Counted from the first letter of the stretch, positions 39,735 through 49,520 are shown. The stretch is DNA of 64,000 nucleotides from Butyricicoccus porcorum (GCF_002157465.1 NZ_NHOC01000002.1:62508-126507); one strand, 5' to 3'. Translations and numbers: made by a program. The notes: a model not told the origin generated them from the letters alone.

Positions 39735-41864
39735 TTGAGCGTAAAGAAACAGATTGCCGCACTCGCGATGACTGGTGTCATGGCGGCAGGCTGTGCGGTT
39801 CCGTCCCTCGCGGCGGCAGCACCGGACGGACATACCAATGCAGCGGATACGGATGCGGGTGCAAATGGCGTATATGCACAGTGGCAGGAGCAGTGGGAGA
39901 CCATAAAGAACGACTGGACTCAGGTATCCCTTTCTCCTGGTGCAGATCAGACAAAAATGAATTTTGCCTGGTACTCCAAGACACAGAACGTGGCATTCCG
40001 TGTTGCGGCTGATGAAGCGATGACGCAGTCCGTACAAGAAGTGACCATCGAGGGAACTGAGGGTCCGACGGATAAGGCGGGCACGCAGTATTATGTGTGC
40101 AAGGCGACGGCCTCTGACCTGACACCGGGCACCTATTATTACCAGATTGGCGATGCTGAGCCGGTGGCATTCGAGGTACAGGACAGCAGCGACGGATTTT
40201 CCTTTATCTATGTCGGCGATCCGCAGATCGGCTCGTCCAATGAGCTGAAGGGCACGGATACGGCGGAGTTCTATGAGGCACAGTCTGCATCTGTCTGCAA
40301 CGACTCGTTCAACTGGAACAATACGCTGGAAAAGGCACTGGCACGCGACACGGATGCAAGCTTTGTCCTGTCCGCAGGTGACCAGATCCAGACGACCAAG
40401 AAAAAGGCACCGAACAAGGACGCAACCAACAGCGAAATCGAGTATACCGGTTATCTGTGCCCGGAAGTGCTGGATTCCACGCCGGTTGCCACAACGGTTG
40501 GCAACCATGATGCGGATAACCCGAATTATACCTATCATTTCAACACCGCAAACAACAGTGAGCTCGGCTCGAACGGCATTGCCGGCGGCGACTATTACTA
40601 CACCTATGGCAATGCGCTGTTCCTCATGCTGAATACACAGAACACCAATGTTGCGGAGCACAAGCAGTTTATTGAGCAGGCTGTTGCGGCATGTCCGGAT
40701 GCAAAGTGGCGCATTGTTACGCTCCATCAGGATATTTACGGTTCCGCAGAGCATTCCAATGAGCCGGAAATCACCAATCTGCGCTATCAGCTCGTCCCGT
40801 ACTTCGAGGAAAATGACATTGACGTTGTCCTGACCGGTCATGACCACGCCTATTCCCGTTCTGAAATCCTCAAGGGCGGCGTGAAGACAACCGAGTATAC
40901 CAACGATGAGTTCGGTGATATGCTGGATAAGGATATGGATGCGGGCGAAAATCCGGAAACGCGCACGGTTGCACCGGGCAATATCATCCCGACAACCACG
41001 GATCCGGCAGAGCAGGCATATCTTGCCTACCTCGATGCAGTCATGGACAAGGATGCTGTACAGGAAACCGAAGGCAATACGGCTGTCAATCCGGAAGGCA
41101 TTCTGTATATGACGGCAAACTCCTCGTCCGGCAGTAAGTATTATGACCTTGTTCCGCGTATGCAGACCTATATTGCAAACCGCTGGCAGGAGGATGTTCC
41201 GACCTATTCGGTCATTGACATCGATGATGACAGCTTTACCATCAATACGTACCGCACCGATAACGACGAGGCAATTGACGACACGTTTACGATCGTCAAG
41301 ACCGATGAGGATGCGATCCCGTTCACCGATGTCAGCAAGGATGCATGGTACTATGATGCCGTTGTAAATGCATACCAGAACAAGCTGTTCAGCGGTATGA
41401 GTGAGACCACCTTCGGTCCGGATATCACGATGTCCCGTGGAATGTTTGTACAGGTACTGTACAGCATGGCCGGCAAGCCGGAGGTCAGCGGCGAGATGGC
41501 ATTCACCGATGTGAAGACGGATGACTGGTATTGTGATGCCGTCAAGTGGGCAGAGCAGAACGGCATTGCAGCCGGCACAGGCGACGGTAAATTCTCCCCG
41601 AATGCCAGCGTAACCCGTGAGCAGGCAGCTGCACTGATGAAGAAGGTTGCGGAGAAGATGGGCAAGGATACGTCTGCACGCGCAGACCTCAGCAAGTACA
41701 CCGACGCAAACCGTGTATCTGACTGGGCGAAGGATGCTGTCAGCTGGGCGGCAGCCAGCGGCATTATGACTGGCACCGGCACGACTACGCTGTCGCCGCG
41801 GAGCAATGCGACGCGCGCACAGGTCGCACAGATTATGATGCGCTTTTGCGAAGCAGTAAAGTAA
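39735..41864 (+). CDS. Secreted purple-acid-phosphatase-like metallophosphoesterase with SLH anchor
   Basis: 709 residues. Signal peptide (KKQIAALAMTGVMAAGCAVP), an N-terminal fibronectin-like domain (ADEAMTQSVQEVTIEG; GTYYYQIGD), then the metallophosphatase core with YVGDPQIG, LSAGDQIQT, TVGNHDADN, and VVLTGHDHAYSRS, which are the metal-ligand motifs. The last ~180 residues are three SLH repeats (FTDVSKDAWYYDAV; FTDVKTDDWYCDAVKWAEQN; VSDWAKDAVSWAAASGIMTG) that attach proteins to cell-wall polymer. It probably removes phosphate from outside organophosphates. TTG start at 39735, eight bases from AGGAG; GTG at 39726 overlaps that site. Confidence 0.9.
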   Translation: MSVKKQIAALAMTGVMAAGCAVPSLAAAAPDGHTNAADTDAGANGVYAQWQEQWETIKNDWTQVSLSPGADQTKMNFAWYSKTQNVAFRVAADEAMTQSVQEVTIEGTEGPTDKAGTQYYVCKATASDLTPGTYYYQIGDAEPVAFEVQDSSDGFSFIYVGDPQIGSSNELKGTDTAEFYEAQSASVCNDSFNWNNTLEKALARDTDASFVLSAGDQIQTTKKKAPNKDATNSEIEYTGYLCPEVLDSTPVATTVGNHDADNPNYTYHFNTANNSELGSNGIAGGDYYYTYGNALFLMLNTQNTNVAEHKQFIEQAVAACPDAKWRIVTLHQDIYGSAEHSNEPEITNLRYQLVPYFEENDIDVVLTGHDHAYSRSEILKGGVKTTEYTNDEFGDMLDKDMDAGENPETRTVAPGNIIPTTTDPAEQAYLAYLDAVMDKDAVQETEGNTAVNPEGILYMTANSSSGSKYYDLVPRMQTYIANRWQEDVPTYSVIDIDDDSFTINTYRTDNDEAIDDTFTIVKTDEDAIPFTDVSKDAWYYDAVVNAYQNKLFSGMSETTFGPDITMSRGMFVQVLYSMAGKPEVSGEMAFTDVKTDDWYCDAVKWAEQNGIAAGTGDGKFSPNASVTREQAAALMKKVAEKMGKDTSARADLSKYTDANRVSDWAKDAVSWAAASGIMTGTGTTTLSPRSNATRAQVAQIMMRFCEAVK

Positions 41865-41895
41865 AATAACTCCTCTCTTACCGATAGATCAGAAA

Positions 41896-41931
41896 AAGCC
41901 GGAGAACTGCGGTTCTCCGGCAACTTTTTAT
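41896..41931 (+). terminator. Terminator of the SLH-phosphatase gene
   Basis: Ten-base stem GCCGGAGAAC with GTTCTCCGGC, loop of four, TTTTT. It ends just before the ribosome binding site of the next gene. Confidence 0.85.
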
Positions 41932-41940
41932 GGAGCAAAT

Positions 41941-43104
41941 ATGAACAGTAGAAAAATACAAAAAGGATTTTGGAAGCGCCTGGCGGCGCTTGCCGTCATG
42001 GCCGTCGTTTGTATCGGGCTGTATACCGCTTCACTGGTGGACAGGCATCCGCTGATGGAGAACGAAGGGCGTGAATTTGTAAAGGCACGCGTGATCGAAG
42101 TCATCGAGGACAACCAGCAGTCAGGAGGCGTGTATATCGGCGATCAGACGGTTGAACTGGAACTTCTGTCGGGTGCGCATCAGGGAGAGCACATACAGGC
42201 GCAAAGCTCGTCCGCTTATCTGTACGGCACGCATTGTACGCCCAATCTGAAGGTTGTCGCCATTGTCAGTGAATCGGACGGTGAGCTCGTCGGATCGGTA
42301 TACGGCTATTACCGTGAGCCCGCGCTGCTCGGCATGATTGCACTGTTTCTGCTGACGATTATTCTGATCGGCGGACGACGCGGCCTGTATTCCGTACTCG
42401 GACTGGCGTTTACGTTCCTGTGTATTTTCTGGTTTTTCCTGCCGATGGTCTATCGCGGCTATTCGCCGGTTATCGCGGCGATTGCTGTTGTCATTGCCAC
42501 CACGCTGGTCACGATGTATCTGGTCGGCGGCTTTACAGTCAAGGCGACGGCATCTGTGCTCGGCACGGTGATGGGCGTGCTGGTAGCCGGTCTGCTGGCG
42601 TATCTCTTCGGCAAGCTTGCACGGGTCAGTGGGTACAATGTCTCCGATATCGAAAGCTTGATCTATATTCAGGAGCAGCTGGATATTCAGGTCGGACAGC
42701 TGATGTTTGCAGGCATCCTGATCGCCGCACTGGGAGCCGTCATGGATGTGAGTATGTCGATTGCGTCGACCTTACAGGAACTGCACGACAAAAACCCGCA
42801 GCTGGACACCAGGCAGCTGTTCCGCTCCGGCATGACGGTCGGACACGACATGATGGGTACGATGTCCAACACACTGATTCTGGCATTTACCGGCGGTTCC
42901 ATCAACACAATTGTGCTGTTTTACGCCTATGGATATTCACGTATGCAGCTGATGAACATGTATGACATCGCCATTGAGATCATGCAGGGGATATCTGCGA
43001 GTATGGGTGTTGTGCTGACCGTTCCGTTTGTGTCGCTGATCGGTGCGTGGATGATTGTCCGGGCAGCGCGGAAAAGCAGCGCCGGGAATGGGAAAACACT
43101 GTAA
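41941..43104 (+). CDS. YibE/F-family membrane protein
   Basis: 387 residues: one N-terminal helix, a ~100-residue extracellular OB-like part (ARVIEVIEDN ... GDQTVELELLSG), then seven or so membrane helices with the YibE/F signature (IAALGAVMDVSMSIASTLQE and GHDMMGTMSNTLILAFTGGS). Function of the family is not established. The ATG follows GGAGC; a terminator ends ten bases upstream, leaving no room for a promoter after it. Confidence 0.88.
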   Translation: MNSRKIQKGFWKRLAALAVMAVVCIGLYTASLVDRHPLMENEGREFVKARVIEVIEDNQQSGGVYIGDQTVELELLSGAHQGEHIQAQSSSAYLYGTHCTPNLKVVAIVSESDGELVGSVYGYYREPALLGMIALFLLTIILIGGRRGLYSVLGLAFTFLCIFWFFLPMVYRGYSPVIAAIAVVIATTLVTMYLVGGFTVKATASVLGTVMGVLVAGLLAYLFGKLARVSGYNVSDIESLIYIQEQLDIQVGQLMFAGILIAALGAVMDVSMSIASTLQELHDKNPQLDTRQLFRSGMTVGHDMMGTMSNTLILAFTGGSINTIVLFYAYGYSRMQLMNMYDIAIEIMQGISASMGVVLTVPFVSLIGAWMIVRAARKSSAGNGKTL

Positions 43105-43128
43105 CAATTGCCCGAAACGTGGTATACT
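43100..43128 (+). promoter_or_regulatory. Purine nucleoside phosphorylase promoter (extended -10)
   Basis: TGGTATACT (43120-43128) is an extended -10; the -35 (TGTAAC at 43100) is weak, with 17-base spacing. Confidence 0.5.
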
Positions 43129-43155
43129 GTTATCAGTGAAAGGATGTGGACAGCC

Positions 43156-43989
43156 ATGAATCCAACCTATGAAAAACTGATGAAATGCTATGACAGCCTG
43201 CGGACAGTGACGGACTTTCAGCCCCGGCTGGCACTGATGCTCGGCACAGGGCTGGGCAATTTTGCCGACCGCATCCGTGTGGTGCAGACGGTGGATTACA
43301 GTGCCATAGAGGGCTTCCCGACCTCGACGGTTGAAGGGCATAAGGGGCGCTATGTATTTGGCTATGTCGATGCAGTCCCTGTCGTTGTCATGCAGGGACG
43401 AGTGCATTACTATGAGGGCTATGACATCCCGGATGTCGTGCTGCCGATCCGCCTGATGAAGCTGATGGGAGCGGAAATCCTGATGGTGACCAATGCCTCC
43501 GGCGGAATCTGTGAGCACTTCCATGCGGGCGATCTGATGCTGATTTCCGACCAGATCTCCTCGTTTATTCCGTCACCACTGCGCGGTGCGAATATTGACG
43601 AGTTGGGGACGCGTTTCCCGGACATGACGGACGCCTATGATCCTGCCCTGCGCGCGATCATCCGCACGGTGGCGGTAAAGGAAGGCATTCCGCTTCAGGA
43701 GGGAGTGTATCTCCAGCTGCCAGGCCCCCAGTTTGAAACGCCTGCGGAGATCCGTATGGCACGCGCGCTCGGTGCAGATGCCGTCGGCATGAGCACGGCC
43801 TGCGAGGTCATTGCGGCGCGGCATATGGGCATGCGCGTGTGCGGCATTTCCTGTGTCTCCAACATGGCGGCGGGCATGACCGGCGGCCCGCTGCTGCACG
43901 AAGAGGTGCAGCAGAATGCAGATCTGGCTGCCCCGCGCTTTGAAGCGCTCGTCTGGAAATCCATTGTGGCGATTGCACAGAGTATATAA
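43156..43989 (+). CDS. Purine-nucleoside phosphorylase (trimeric PNP type)
   Basis: Cleaves inosine/guanosine with phosphate in purine salvage. 277 residues. Motifs: MLGTGLGNFADRI (phosphate loop), VEGHKGRYVFG, VMQGRVHYYEGYD, VTNASGGI and GMSTACEVIAARHMG with the base-binding ISCVSNMAAG. ATG at 43156 fits the family start (MNPTYEKLMKCYDSLR) and an AAAGGA site; a start four codons upstream overlaps that site. Monocistronic. Confidence 0.93.
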   Translation: MNPTYEKLMKCYDSLRTVTDFQPRLALMLGTGLGNFADRIRVVQTVDYSAIEGFPTSTVEGHKGRYVFGYVDAVPVVVMQGRVHYYEGYDIPDVVLPIRLMKLMGAEILMVTNASGGICEHFHAGDLMLISDQISSFIPSPLRGANIDELGTRFPDMTDAYDPALRAIIRTVAVKEGIPLQEGVYLQLPGPQFETPAEIRMARALGADAVGMSTACEVIAARHMGMRVCGISCVSNMAAGMTGGPLLHEEVQQNADLAAPRFEALVWKSIVAIAQSI

Positions 43990-43995
43990 AAAGGG

Positions 43996-44032
43996 AAAGC
44001 GCATCTGTCCGGCCGGACAGATGCGCTTTTTT
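43996..44032 (+). terminator. Purine nucleoside phosphorylase terminator
   Basis: Long perfect palindrome: AAAGCGCATCTGTCCGG and its complement (43996-44029), then TTTTTT. Confidence 0.92.
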
Positions 44033-44097
44033 CGCGCGGGAGGGTTACCGCGCTGAGAAAGGGGGGCAAGGAACATATTGTTCCGGAGTAAACGATG

Positions 44098-44445
44098 TTA
44101 TCTGGAAGAAACGGCTCTCCGAAGCTTGGCTCGAGTGGTAGCGGCAGTGCGCAGGAGGTTTCCTACGTTTTCCGCCTCGTCTGGAGACATGTTTTCCGTG
44201 AGTTGGGCACTGCATTTTCTGGAGAGTGAATCCAGTGCGAAAATCATGTTTGTAATTTCTTCCCGGTAAAAGCAGTCAAATACCTGCGACTGAACCTTTT
44301 GCTTGGCTGATGCAAGCGCCGTGCGCTTCATATAATCTTGATTGGAATTGGAAGCTTTTTTTATAATGCTGGCTTCCATTTCCGACAGGCATTGCAGGAG
44401 CATTTCAGATTCTGCCGGGGAAAGCGGAGCTTTCAATTGCAACAT
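44098..44445 (-). CDS. Helical protein of unknown function, 115 residues
   Basis: ATG at 44445 is preceded by GAGGTG and a good minus-strand promoter lies at 44562-44590. The product is all-helical and polar (SPAESEMLLQCLSEMEASII; YREEITNMIFALDSLSRKCS; ENVGNLLRTAATTRAKLRRA), perhaps a helical bundle or spore-coat-like protein. No membrane part or signal. No family recognised. Confidence 0.65.
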   Translation of the reverse strand: MLQLKAPLSPAESEMLLQCLSEMEASIIKKASNSNQDYMKRTALASAKQKVQSQVFDCFYREEITNMIFALDSLSRKCSAQLTENMSPDEAENVGNLLRTAATTRAKLRRAVSSR

Positions 44446-44760
44446 AAAAAACACCTCGATTCAGGAAAAAGTAAGACAGTGGTTCACCAACCATGCAAAG
44501 AAAAGGAGGGGGAGAGGAGAGCCTTTTCTTCGGGATTTACAGCGCATTTTTTCTTACCTAGATTGTAACATTACTCGAAAAGAAAAGCAATAATTTAACA
44601 GTTTTCATCCTGAACAAACTTTTTTTTGCACATTTGTTCAAAATGTTCAAAACATGTCTCAAAATAGACGGCAATATCATCAATTTAACCTGTGGGCAAT
44701 GAGAGGGGAGACAGCGTTCCGGCGCGGCTTCACAGGTCGGAGGAAAAGGAGAGAAAAAAC
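44446..44760. other. Divergent intergenic region
   Basis: Contains the promoter for the 115-residue gene on the minus strand (44562-44590). Toward the GDSL gene on the plus strand I see only an AT-rich tract without a convincing promoter. Confidence 0.5.
44562..44590 (-). promoter_or_regulatory. Promoter of the 115-residue gene
   Basis: Minus strand TTGCTT (44590-44585), 17-base spacer, TACAAT (44567-44562). Confidence 0.65.
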
Positions 44761-45342
44761 GTGAACTGGAGTGAGCAGAAAACGATATTTCTCGGTGACA
44801 GCATTACTGAGGGCTACGGCGTTTCCGATGGGGAATGCTGGGTGGACGCAATGCCCGGAAAGAACAGAAACCGCGGCATCAGCGGCGACACGACAGCGGG
44901 GATGCGCAGGCGGTTTTCCGCACATGTCCTGCGGGATGCGCCCGACCGTGTGGTCATCATGGGCGGCATCAATGATTTGAGCGAGGGCGGCACGCTGGCG
45001 GGCGTGGAGGAGAACTTATTTTACATGTATGAGCAGGCACAGCGCAGTGGCATTGTACTTGTGCCGGCGGTATGCGTGCAGCCGGATTTCAATGAATTGC
45101 TGAACAACGACTGGGCGGCGTTCCTTCCGGGACTGCATGGCCTGCCGGAAAAACTGGATGCGCTGGCGCAGTGGATTCGCGCCTATGCGCGCGATAACGG
45201 ATGCATCTGTCTGGATTTTGCCCAGAAATTTCCGGAATATACACACGACGGCTATTGCCGGTATTTTTCTGACGGGGTACATCCCAACGCGCGCGGCCAC
45301 GCAATTATGGCGGACATCGCGCGGAAGATCCTGTATCCGTGA
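44761..45342 (+). CDS. SGNH/GDSL-family hydrolase
   Basis: 193 residues with the four SGNH blocks: FLGDSITEGYG (catalytic Ser), a Gly-containing block (GISGDTTAGMRRR), GGINDL (Asn), and DGVHPNARGH (catalytic Asp/His). Cytoplasmic, since no signal peptide is seen. Such enzymes remove acyl or acetyl groups from lipids or sugars. GTG start at 44761, after a GGAGGAAAAGGAGAG tract. Confidence 0.88.
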   Translation: MNWSEQKTIFLGDSITEGYGVSDGECWVDAMPGKNRNRGISGDTTAGMRRRFSAHVLRDAPDRVVIMGGINDLSEGGTLAGVEENLFYMYEQAQRSGIVLVPAVCVQPDFNELLNNDWAAFLPGLHGLPEKLDALAQWIRAYARDNGCICLDFAQKFPEYTHDGYCRYFSDGVHPNARGHAIMADIARKILYP

Positions 45343-45470
45343 GCAGCTGTACAATCATTTTACAAAGAGAGATGAAAATTTTACACAGAAGCGTGCAGGG
45401 AATTTACATCTCACTGATATGATACAGGCAGAGCAAAAGAGTGTTACGATACAAAAAAGGAGAATTTATC

Positions 45471-45689
45471 ATGGAAAACACCCTTGATCGATATATCTGC
45501 TATGATGATGACGGTGAGATGAAGCTCAACCTGCCAACCACGCTGTTCGGGGGCTATGACCGCGATGAAACCTGTCGAATGGTGCGCCGTATGTCGGATT
45601 ATTACCGCGGGCGCATCATGAATCTCATGGATCAGCTGTCGGAAAAGGACAGGGAAAATGAACGCCTGCGCAGCGGCGCAAAGGTATAA
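45471..45689 (+). CDS. 72-residue protein, DivIVA-like N-terminal fragment
   Basis: ATG at 45471 with AAAAAGGAG upstream. The middle TTLFGGYDRDETCRMVRRMS resembles the membrane-binding N-terminus of DivIVA/GpsB proteins, and the C-terminal part (LMDQLSEKDRENERLRS) looks like a short coiled coil, but the protein lacks the long coiled coil of true DivIVA. A division- or wall-associated adaptor is possible; this is a weak resemblance. Confidence 0.65.
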   Translation: MENTLDRYICYDDDGEMKLNLPTTLFGGYDRDETCRMVRRMSDYYRGRIMNLMDQLSEKDRENERLRSGAKV

Positions 45690-45727
45690 TGAGTGTGTCT
45701 CACGGACATGACAAATGCAGACGGCAG

Positions 45728-45765
45728 AACGCATGGAGGAAACATTCCCTCTGTGCGTTTTTTTT
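45728..45765 (+). terminator. Terminator of the 72-residue gene
   Basis: AACGCA with TGCGTT plus GAGG with CCTC inside, then a run of eight T. Confidence 0.82.
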
Positions 45766-45859
45766 GGACAAATACGCACATATGTCGAAAGACAGATTCT
45801 GAACGATTTGTAAAAAAACTGCGGCACATGAATAAATTGTAAAAATTAGCGCGGCGGCA

Positions 45860-45888
45860 TTGTTTTTGAAAAAATCTGCGTGTAATAT
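45860..45888 (+). promoter_or_regulatory. Promoter of the AI-2E-family/ftsH operon
   Basis: TTGTTT (45860-45865), 17-base spacer, TAATAT (45883-45888). Confidence 0.55.
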
Positions 45889-45981
45889 GAATTTGTACTG
45901 TATCTTGATGTAGTGATTTTTTGTGTCTATTTCCATGCAAAAACGCAAACAATAAAGCAAAACCATATAGGGAGTGAAGCG

Positions 45982-47106
45982 ATGGAACGAAACAGAATCA
46001 AACAGGGTGTCATGGTTATCACCTATGCGGCACTGCTGGTGCTGTTTCTGGTATACTGTAAAGATATCCTGCATGGTGTGGCGGCGATTATTTCGCTGTT
46101 CGAGCCGTTTCTGATCGGCATTGCGATTGCATTTGTACTCAATCAACCGTATGGCTGGTTCAGGCGTATGTATACGGAAAAGCTGCATATGAAGGATAAG
46201 ACGGCACATTATACCGCAGTCGCGTCCGCCTATCTTCTGGTTATCGCCATCCTGGCGGCAGTGATCGGCGTTGTGATTCCGCAGCTGGTCAGCAGCGTGC
46301 GTATGTTCGCAATGAATCTGGACAGCTATCTGGGAAATCTCCAGCAGGAGCTGAATGTGCTGGCGGGATACCTGCATATGGAAACGATTGACCTGAGCAG
46401 CATTGCGCAGCTGGTCAGTGACAGCATCGGCCAGATGGATGAAGTCGCGGGCGAAATTGTGCCGAAGGTTGTCTCTGCAACGGGAAGCATGGTCAGCTCG
46501 ATTGCGAATCTGTTTATTGCGCTGGCATTTTCGGTTTATATGCTCGCCGGAAAGAAAAAAATCCTGTCGCAGTTTGACCGCATCCTGCGTGCTTACCTGC
46601 CGGAGCAGCATTACGATCATCTGCGCTATCTGATGGATGTCATCATTACTTCGTTTCAAAATTATATCATTGGACAGAGCACCGAAGCGGTCATTCTGGG
46701 CAGCCTGTGCTGTGTCGGAATGCTGATTTTGCGGTTGGATTATGCGGGCATGGTCAGTATGGTTGTGGGTGTGACGGCCCTCATCCCGATTCTCGGCGCA
46801 TATATCGGCGGTGCAGTCGCTGTCATCCTGTTGTTCATGGTATCGCCGTTTAGGGCGCTGCTGTTCCTGATTTTCTTTGTCATTCTACAGCAGGTGGAAA
46901 ATAATGTAATTTATCCGCGTGTGGTCGGTGGACGTCTCGGTCTGCCGGGCATCTGGGTGCTGTTGGCGATTACAGTCGGCGGAAAGCTCGGCGGCGTGAT
47001 CGGCATGCTGTTTGGTGTCCCGACCACAACGGTGATTTATACGCTGGTAAAAAACAGCGTTCGCTCGCGTGAAAAAAGAAAGGAGCAATTGTCATGCAAG
47101 AAGTAA
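45982..47106 (+). CDS. AI-2E-family transporter/permease
   Basis: 374 residues, about eight helices; ends with the family signature (EAVILGSLCCVGMLILRLDY; LIPILGAYIGGAVAVILLFM; QQVENNVIYPRVVGGRLGLP). Members include the autoinducer-2 exporter TqsA and Na+/H+ antiporters, so the substrate is open. ATG at 45982 with GGGAGTGAAG. Its end overlaps ftsH by 13 bases, an unusual pairing. Confidence 0.87.
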   Translation: MERNRIKQGVMVITYAALLVLFLVYCKDILHGVAAIISLFEPFLIGIAIAFVLNQPYGWFRRMYTEKLHMKDKTAHYTAVASAYLLVIAILAAVIGVVIPQLVSSVRMFAMNLDSYLGNLQQELNVLAGYLHMETIDLSSIAQLVSDSIGQMDEVAGEIVPKVVSATGSMVSSIANLFIALAFSVYMLAGKKKILSQFDRILRAYLPEQHYDHLRYLMDVIITSFQNYIIGQSTEAVILGSLCCVGMLILRLDYAGMVSMVVGVTALIPILGAYIGGAVAVILLFMVSPFRALLFLIFFVILQQVENNVIYPRVVGGRLGLPGIWVLLAITVGGKLGGVIGMLFGVPTTTVIYTLVKNSVRSREKRKEQLSCKK

Positions 47107-48926
47107 AAGATCCAAAAAAACCGCTCATATACTATTCGTTGATCGTCATTGCCATTTTAGGCGTGCTCAACGGGCTCATTATGCCGTATCTTGCGGAAAG
47201 CAGGGTGCAGGAGGTAGATTACAGCACCTTCCTCCAGATGGTGGAGGACAAAGAGGTGGGGAAAGTCAATGTTTCTTCCTCACAGATTACGTTTACCAAT
47301 AAGGACGATACACAGTGTTACAAGACCGGTGTTATGAATGACCCGGATCTGGTCAACCGCCTCGATGAATCCGGCGCACAGTTTACGACGGATATCGTCA
47401 AGGAAATGTCGCCGATGATGAGCCTGTTGATCGGCTATGTCATCCCGATCGTGATATTTATTGCGCTCGGCAATTACATGATGAAGAAGATACAGCAGAA
47501 AAACAGCGGCGGCAATTCCATGATGTTCGGCATGGGCAAGAGCAACGCAAAAATCTATGTCAAGTCGACGACCGGTATCCATTTTGACGATGTCGCAGGC
47601 GAAGATGAGGCAAAGGAACTGTTGCAGGAGATTGTCGATTTCCTGCACAATCCGCAGAAATATACGGAAATCGGTGCGTCCATGCCGAAGGGCGCCCTGC
47701 TCGTCGGCCCTCCGGGCACCGGCAAGACACTGCTTGCCAAGGCGGTCGCCGGTGAGGCAGATGTGCCGTTTTTCTCCATTTCCGGTTCGGAATTTGTTGA
47801 AATGTTCGTCGGCATGGGTGCGGCAAAGGTGCGCGACCTGTTCAAGCAGGCAGCCGAAAAGGCACCGTGCATTGTCTTCATTGACGAAATTGACGCAATT
47901 GGCAAAAAGCGTGACGGACAGATCGGCGGAAACGATGAGCGTGAACAGACGCTCAATCAGCTGCTGACCGAAATGGACGGCTTCGACGGCTCGAAGGGCG
48001 TTGTCATTCTCGCGGCAACCAACCGTCCGGAGTCGCTCGACCCGGCGTTGCTGCGACCGGGACGCTTTGACCGTCGTGTACCGGTTGAACTGCCGGATCT
48101 CAAAGGACGTGAGGAAATTCTCAAGGTACACGCGAGAAAAATCCGCACGTCTCCCAACATTGATTTCAATGCGGTGGCGCGTGCGGCATCCGGTGCCTCC
48201 GGCGCGGAGCTGGCAAATATCGTCAACGAGGCGGCGCTGCGCGCCGTGCGCGACGGCAGAAAAATGGCGTCGCAGGCAGATCTGGAAGAGAGCGTCGAGG
48301 TCGTTATCGCGGGTTATCAGAAGAAAAACCGCGTGCTTTCCAACAAGGAAAAGCTGATTGTATCGTATCATGAGATCGGACATGCGCTGGTTGCGGCCAA
48401 GCAGACCGACTCTGCCCCGGTACATAAGATCACAATCATTCCGCGCACTTCCGGCGCATTGGGCTATACGATGCAGGTCGAGCAGGATGAGCATTTCCTG
48501 ATGAGCAAGCCGGAGATCGAGAATAAGATTGCGACGTTTACCGGTGGCCGCGCGGCGGAGGAATTGGTGTTTGACAGCGTCACAACGGGCGCCTCCAACG
48601 ACATCGAGCAGGCGACCAAGCTGGCGCGCGCAATGATAACACGCTTTGGCATGAGCGATGAGTTCGGCATGGTTGCGATGGAAACCGTCAACAACCAGTA
48701 TCTCGGCGGAGATACCTCGCTGGCATGCTCGGCAGAGACACAGACGATGATTGACAAAAAGGTCGTCGAGATTGTCCGCGAGCAGCATGACAAGGCGAAG
48801 CAGATTCTGCGGGACAATATGGGCAAGCTGCATGAGCTGTCTAAGTTCCTGTATGAAAACGAAACCATCACCGGAGAGGAGTTTATGCGCATCCTCGAAG
48901 GCGACAACTGGGCTGGCAGCTTCTGA
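47094..48926 (+). CDS. ftsH: ATP-dependent zinc metalloprotease FtsH
   Basis: Membrane-bound protease that degrades misfolded and regulatory proteins. 610 residues: two N-terminal membrane helices (~14-32 and ~106-128) around a small extracellular domain, AAA module with Walker A GPPGTGKT (205-212), Walker [11 protein letters not shown] and the RPGRFDR second region of homology, then the peptidase with HEIGH zinc site. ATG at 47094 lies inside the upstream gene and has AAAGGAGC before it. Confidence 0.95.
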   Translation: MQEVKDPKKPLIYYSLIVIAILGVLNGLIMPYLAESRVQEVDYSTFLQMVEDKEVGKVNVSSSQITFTNKDDTQCYKTGVMNDPDLVNRLDESGAQFTTDIVKEMSPMMSLLIGYVIPIVIFIALGNYMMKKIQQKNSGGNSMMFGMGKSNAKIYVKSTTGIHFDDVAGEDEAKELLQEIVDFLHNPQKYTEIGASMPKGALLVGPPGTGKTLLAKAVAGEADVPFFSISGSEFVEMFVGMGAAKVRDLFKQAAEKAPCIVFIDEIDAIGKKRDGQIGGNDEREQTLNQLLTEMDGFDGSKGVVILAATNRPESLDPALLRPGRFDRRVPVELPDLKGREEILKVHARKIRTSPNIDFNAVARAASGASGAELANIVNEAALRAVRDGRKMASQADLEESVEVVIAGYQKKNRVLSNKEKLIVSYHEIGHALVAAKQTDSAPVHKITIIPRTSGALGYTMQVEQDEHFLMSKPEIENKIATFTGGRAAEELVFDSVTTGASNDIEQATKLARAMITRFGMSDEFGMVAMETVNNQYLGGDTSLACSAETQTMIDKKVVEIVREQHDKAKQILRDNMGKLHELSKFLYENETITGEEFMRILEGDNWAGSF

Positions 48927-48955
48927 TATTTCTTTTAAGATGTGATAAAACAAGG

Positions 48956-48994
48956 CAGCGCCGCAGGGAGGAAAATCTCTGCGGCGCTGTTTTT
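48956..48994 (+). terminator. ftsH terminator
   Basis: Eleven-base stem CAGCGCCGCAG with CTGCGGCGCTG, then TTTTT. Confidence 0.88.
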
Positions 48995-49022
48995 GCGGTT
49001 ATTTGTGTGTAAACGGCATCGT

Positions 49023-49520
49023 TCAGACAAAGGTAAGCTCATAGATATTCAAGTGCAGGCGTTTCCCGAATTTCGTGCCCGCATTGCGGATCTGTCCGCA
49101 ATAGGAAAAGCCGAGCGTTTCATGCAGATGGATGCTGGCAGCGTTGTCGCTGGTGATAAGCGAAACGACGGTTTCGATGTCGTCGCGCTGCCGGGCATAG
49201 CGGAGCACGGCCTGCATCAGCTGCTCACCGATGTGCTGACCGCGGAAATCCGGGTGCAGATAAATCGAAAGCTCCACTGTTTGATTAAACGCAGCGCGCT
49301 CACGGTAACGGGAGAGCGAGACATAGCCCGCAATTTCTTTGCCGTCTGTCTCATATACCAACAATAGATAGCGTCCCTGATGTGCATCAAACCACGCACG
49401 GCGGTCGGCATCATCCTTCGGTTCGAGGTCAAAGGTTGCAGTCGTGTTGATGACAGCATCGTTGTAAATCGCTTTCAGCCGGTCGAGATCACATGCCTTT
49501 GCGCGGCGGATTGTGCCCAT
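49023..49520 (-). CDS. GNAT-family N-acetyltransferase (phosphinothricin-acetyltransferase-like)
   Basis: 165 residues. Resembles the Pat/YwnH branch: IRRAKACDLDRLKAIYNDAV, ending RRAWFDAH, then acetyl-CoA site LHPDFRGQHIGEQLMQ and C-terminal HETLGFSYCGQI. ATG at 49520 shares its A with the bioB stop (TGATG), so it is co-translated with bioB. A GTG three codons earlier is rejected for that reason. Substrate unknown; the family acetylates methionine-derived or free amines. Confidence 0.85.
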   Translation of the reverse strand: MGTIRRAKACDLDRLKAIYNDAVINTTATFDLEPKDDADRRAWFDAHQGRYLLLVYETDGKEIAGYVSLSRYRERAAFNQTVELSIYLHPDFRGQHIGEQLMQAVLRYARQRDDIETVVSLITSDNAASIHLHETLGFSYCGQIRNAGTKFGKRLHLNIYELTFV

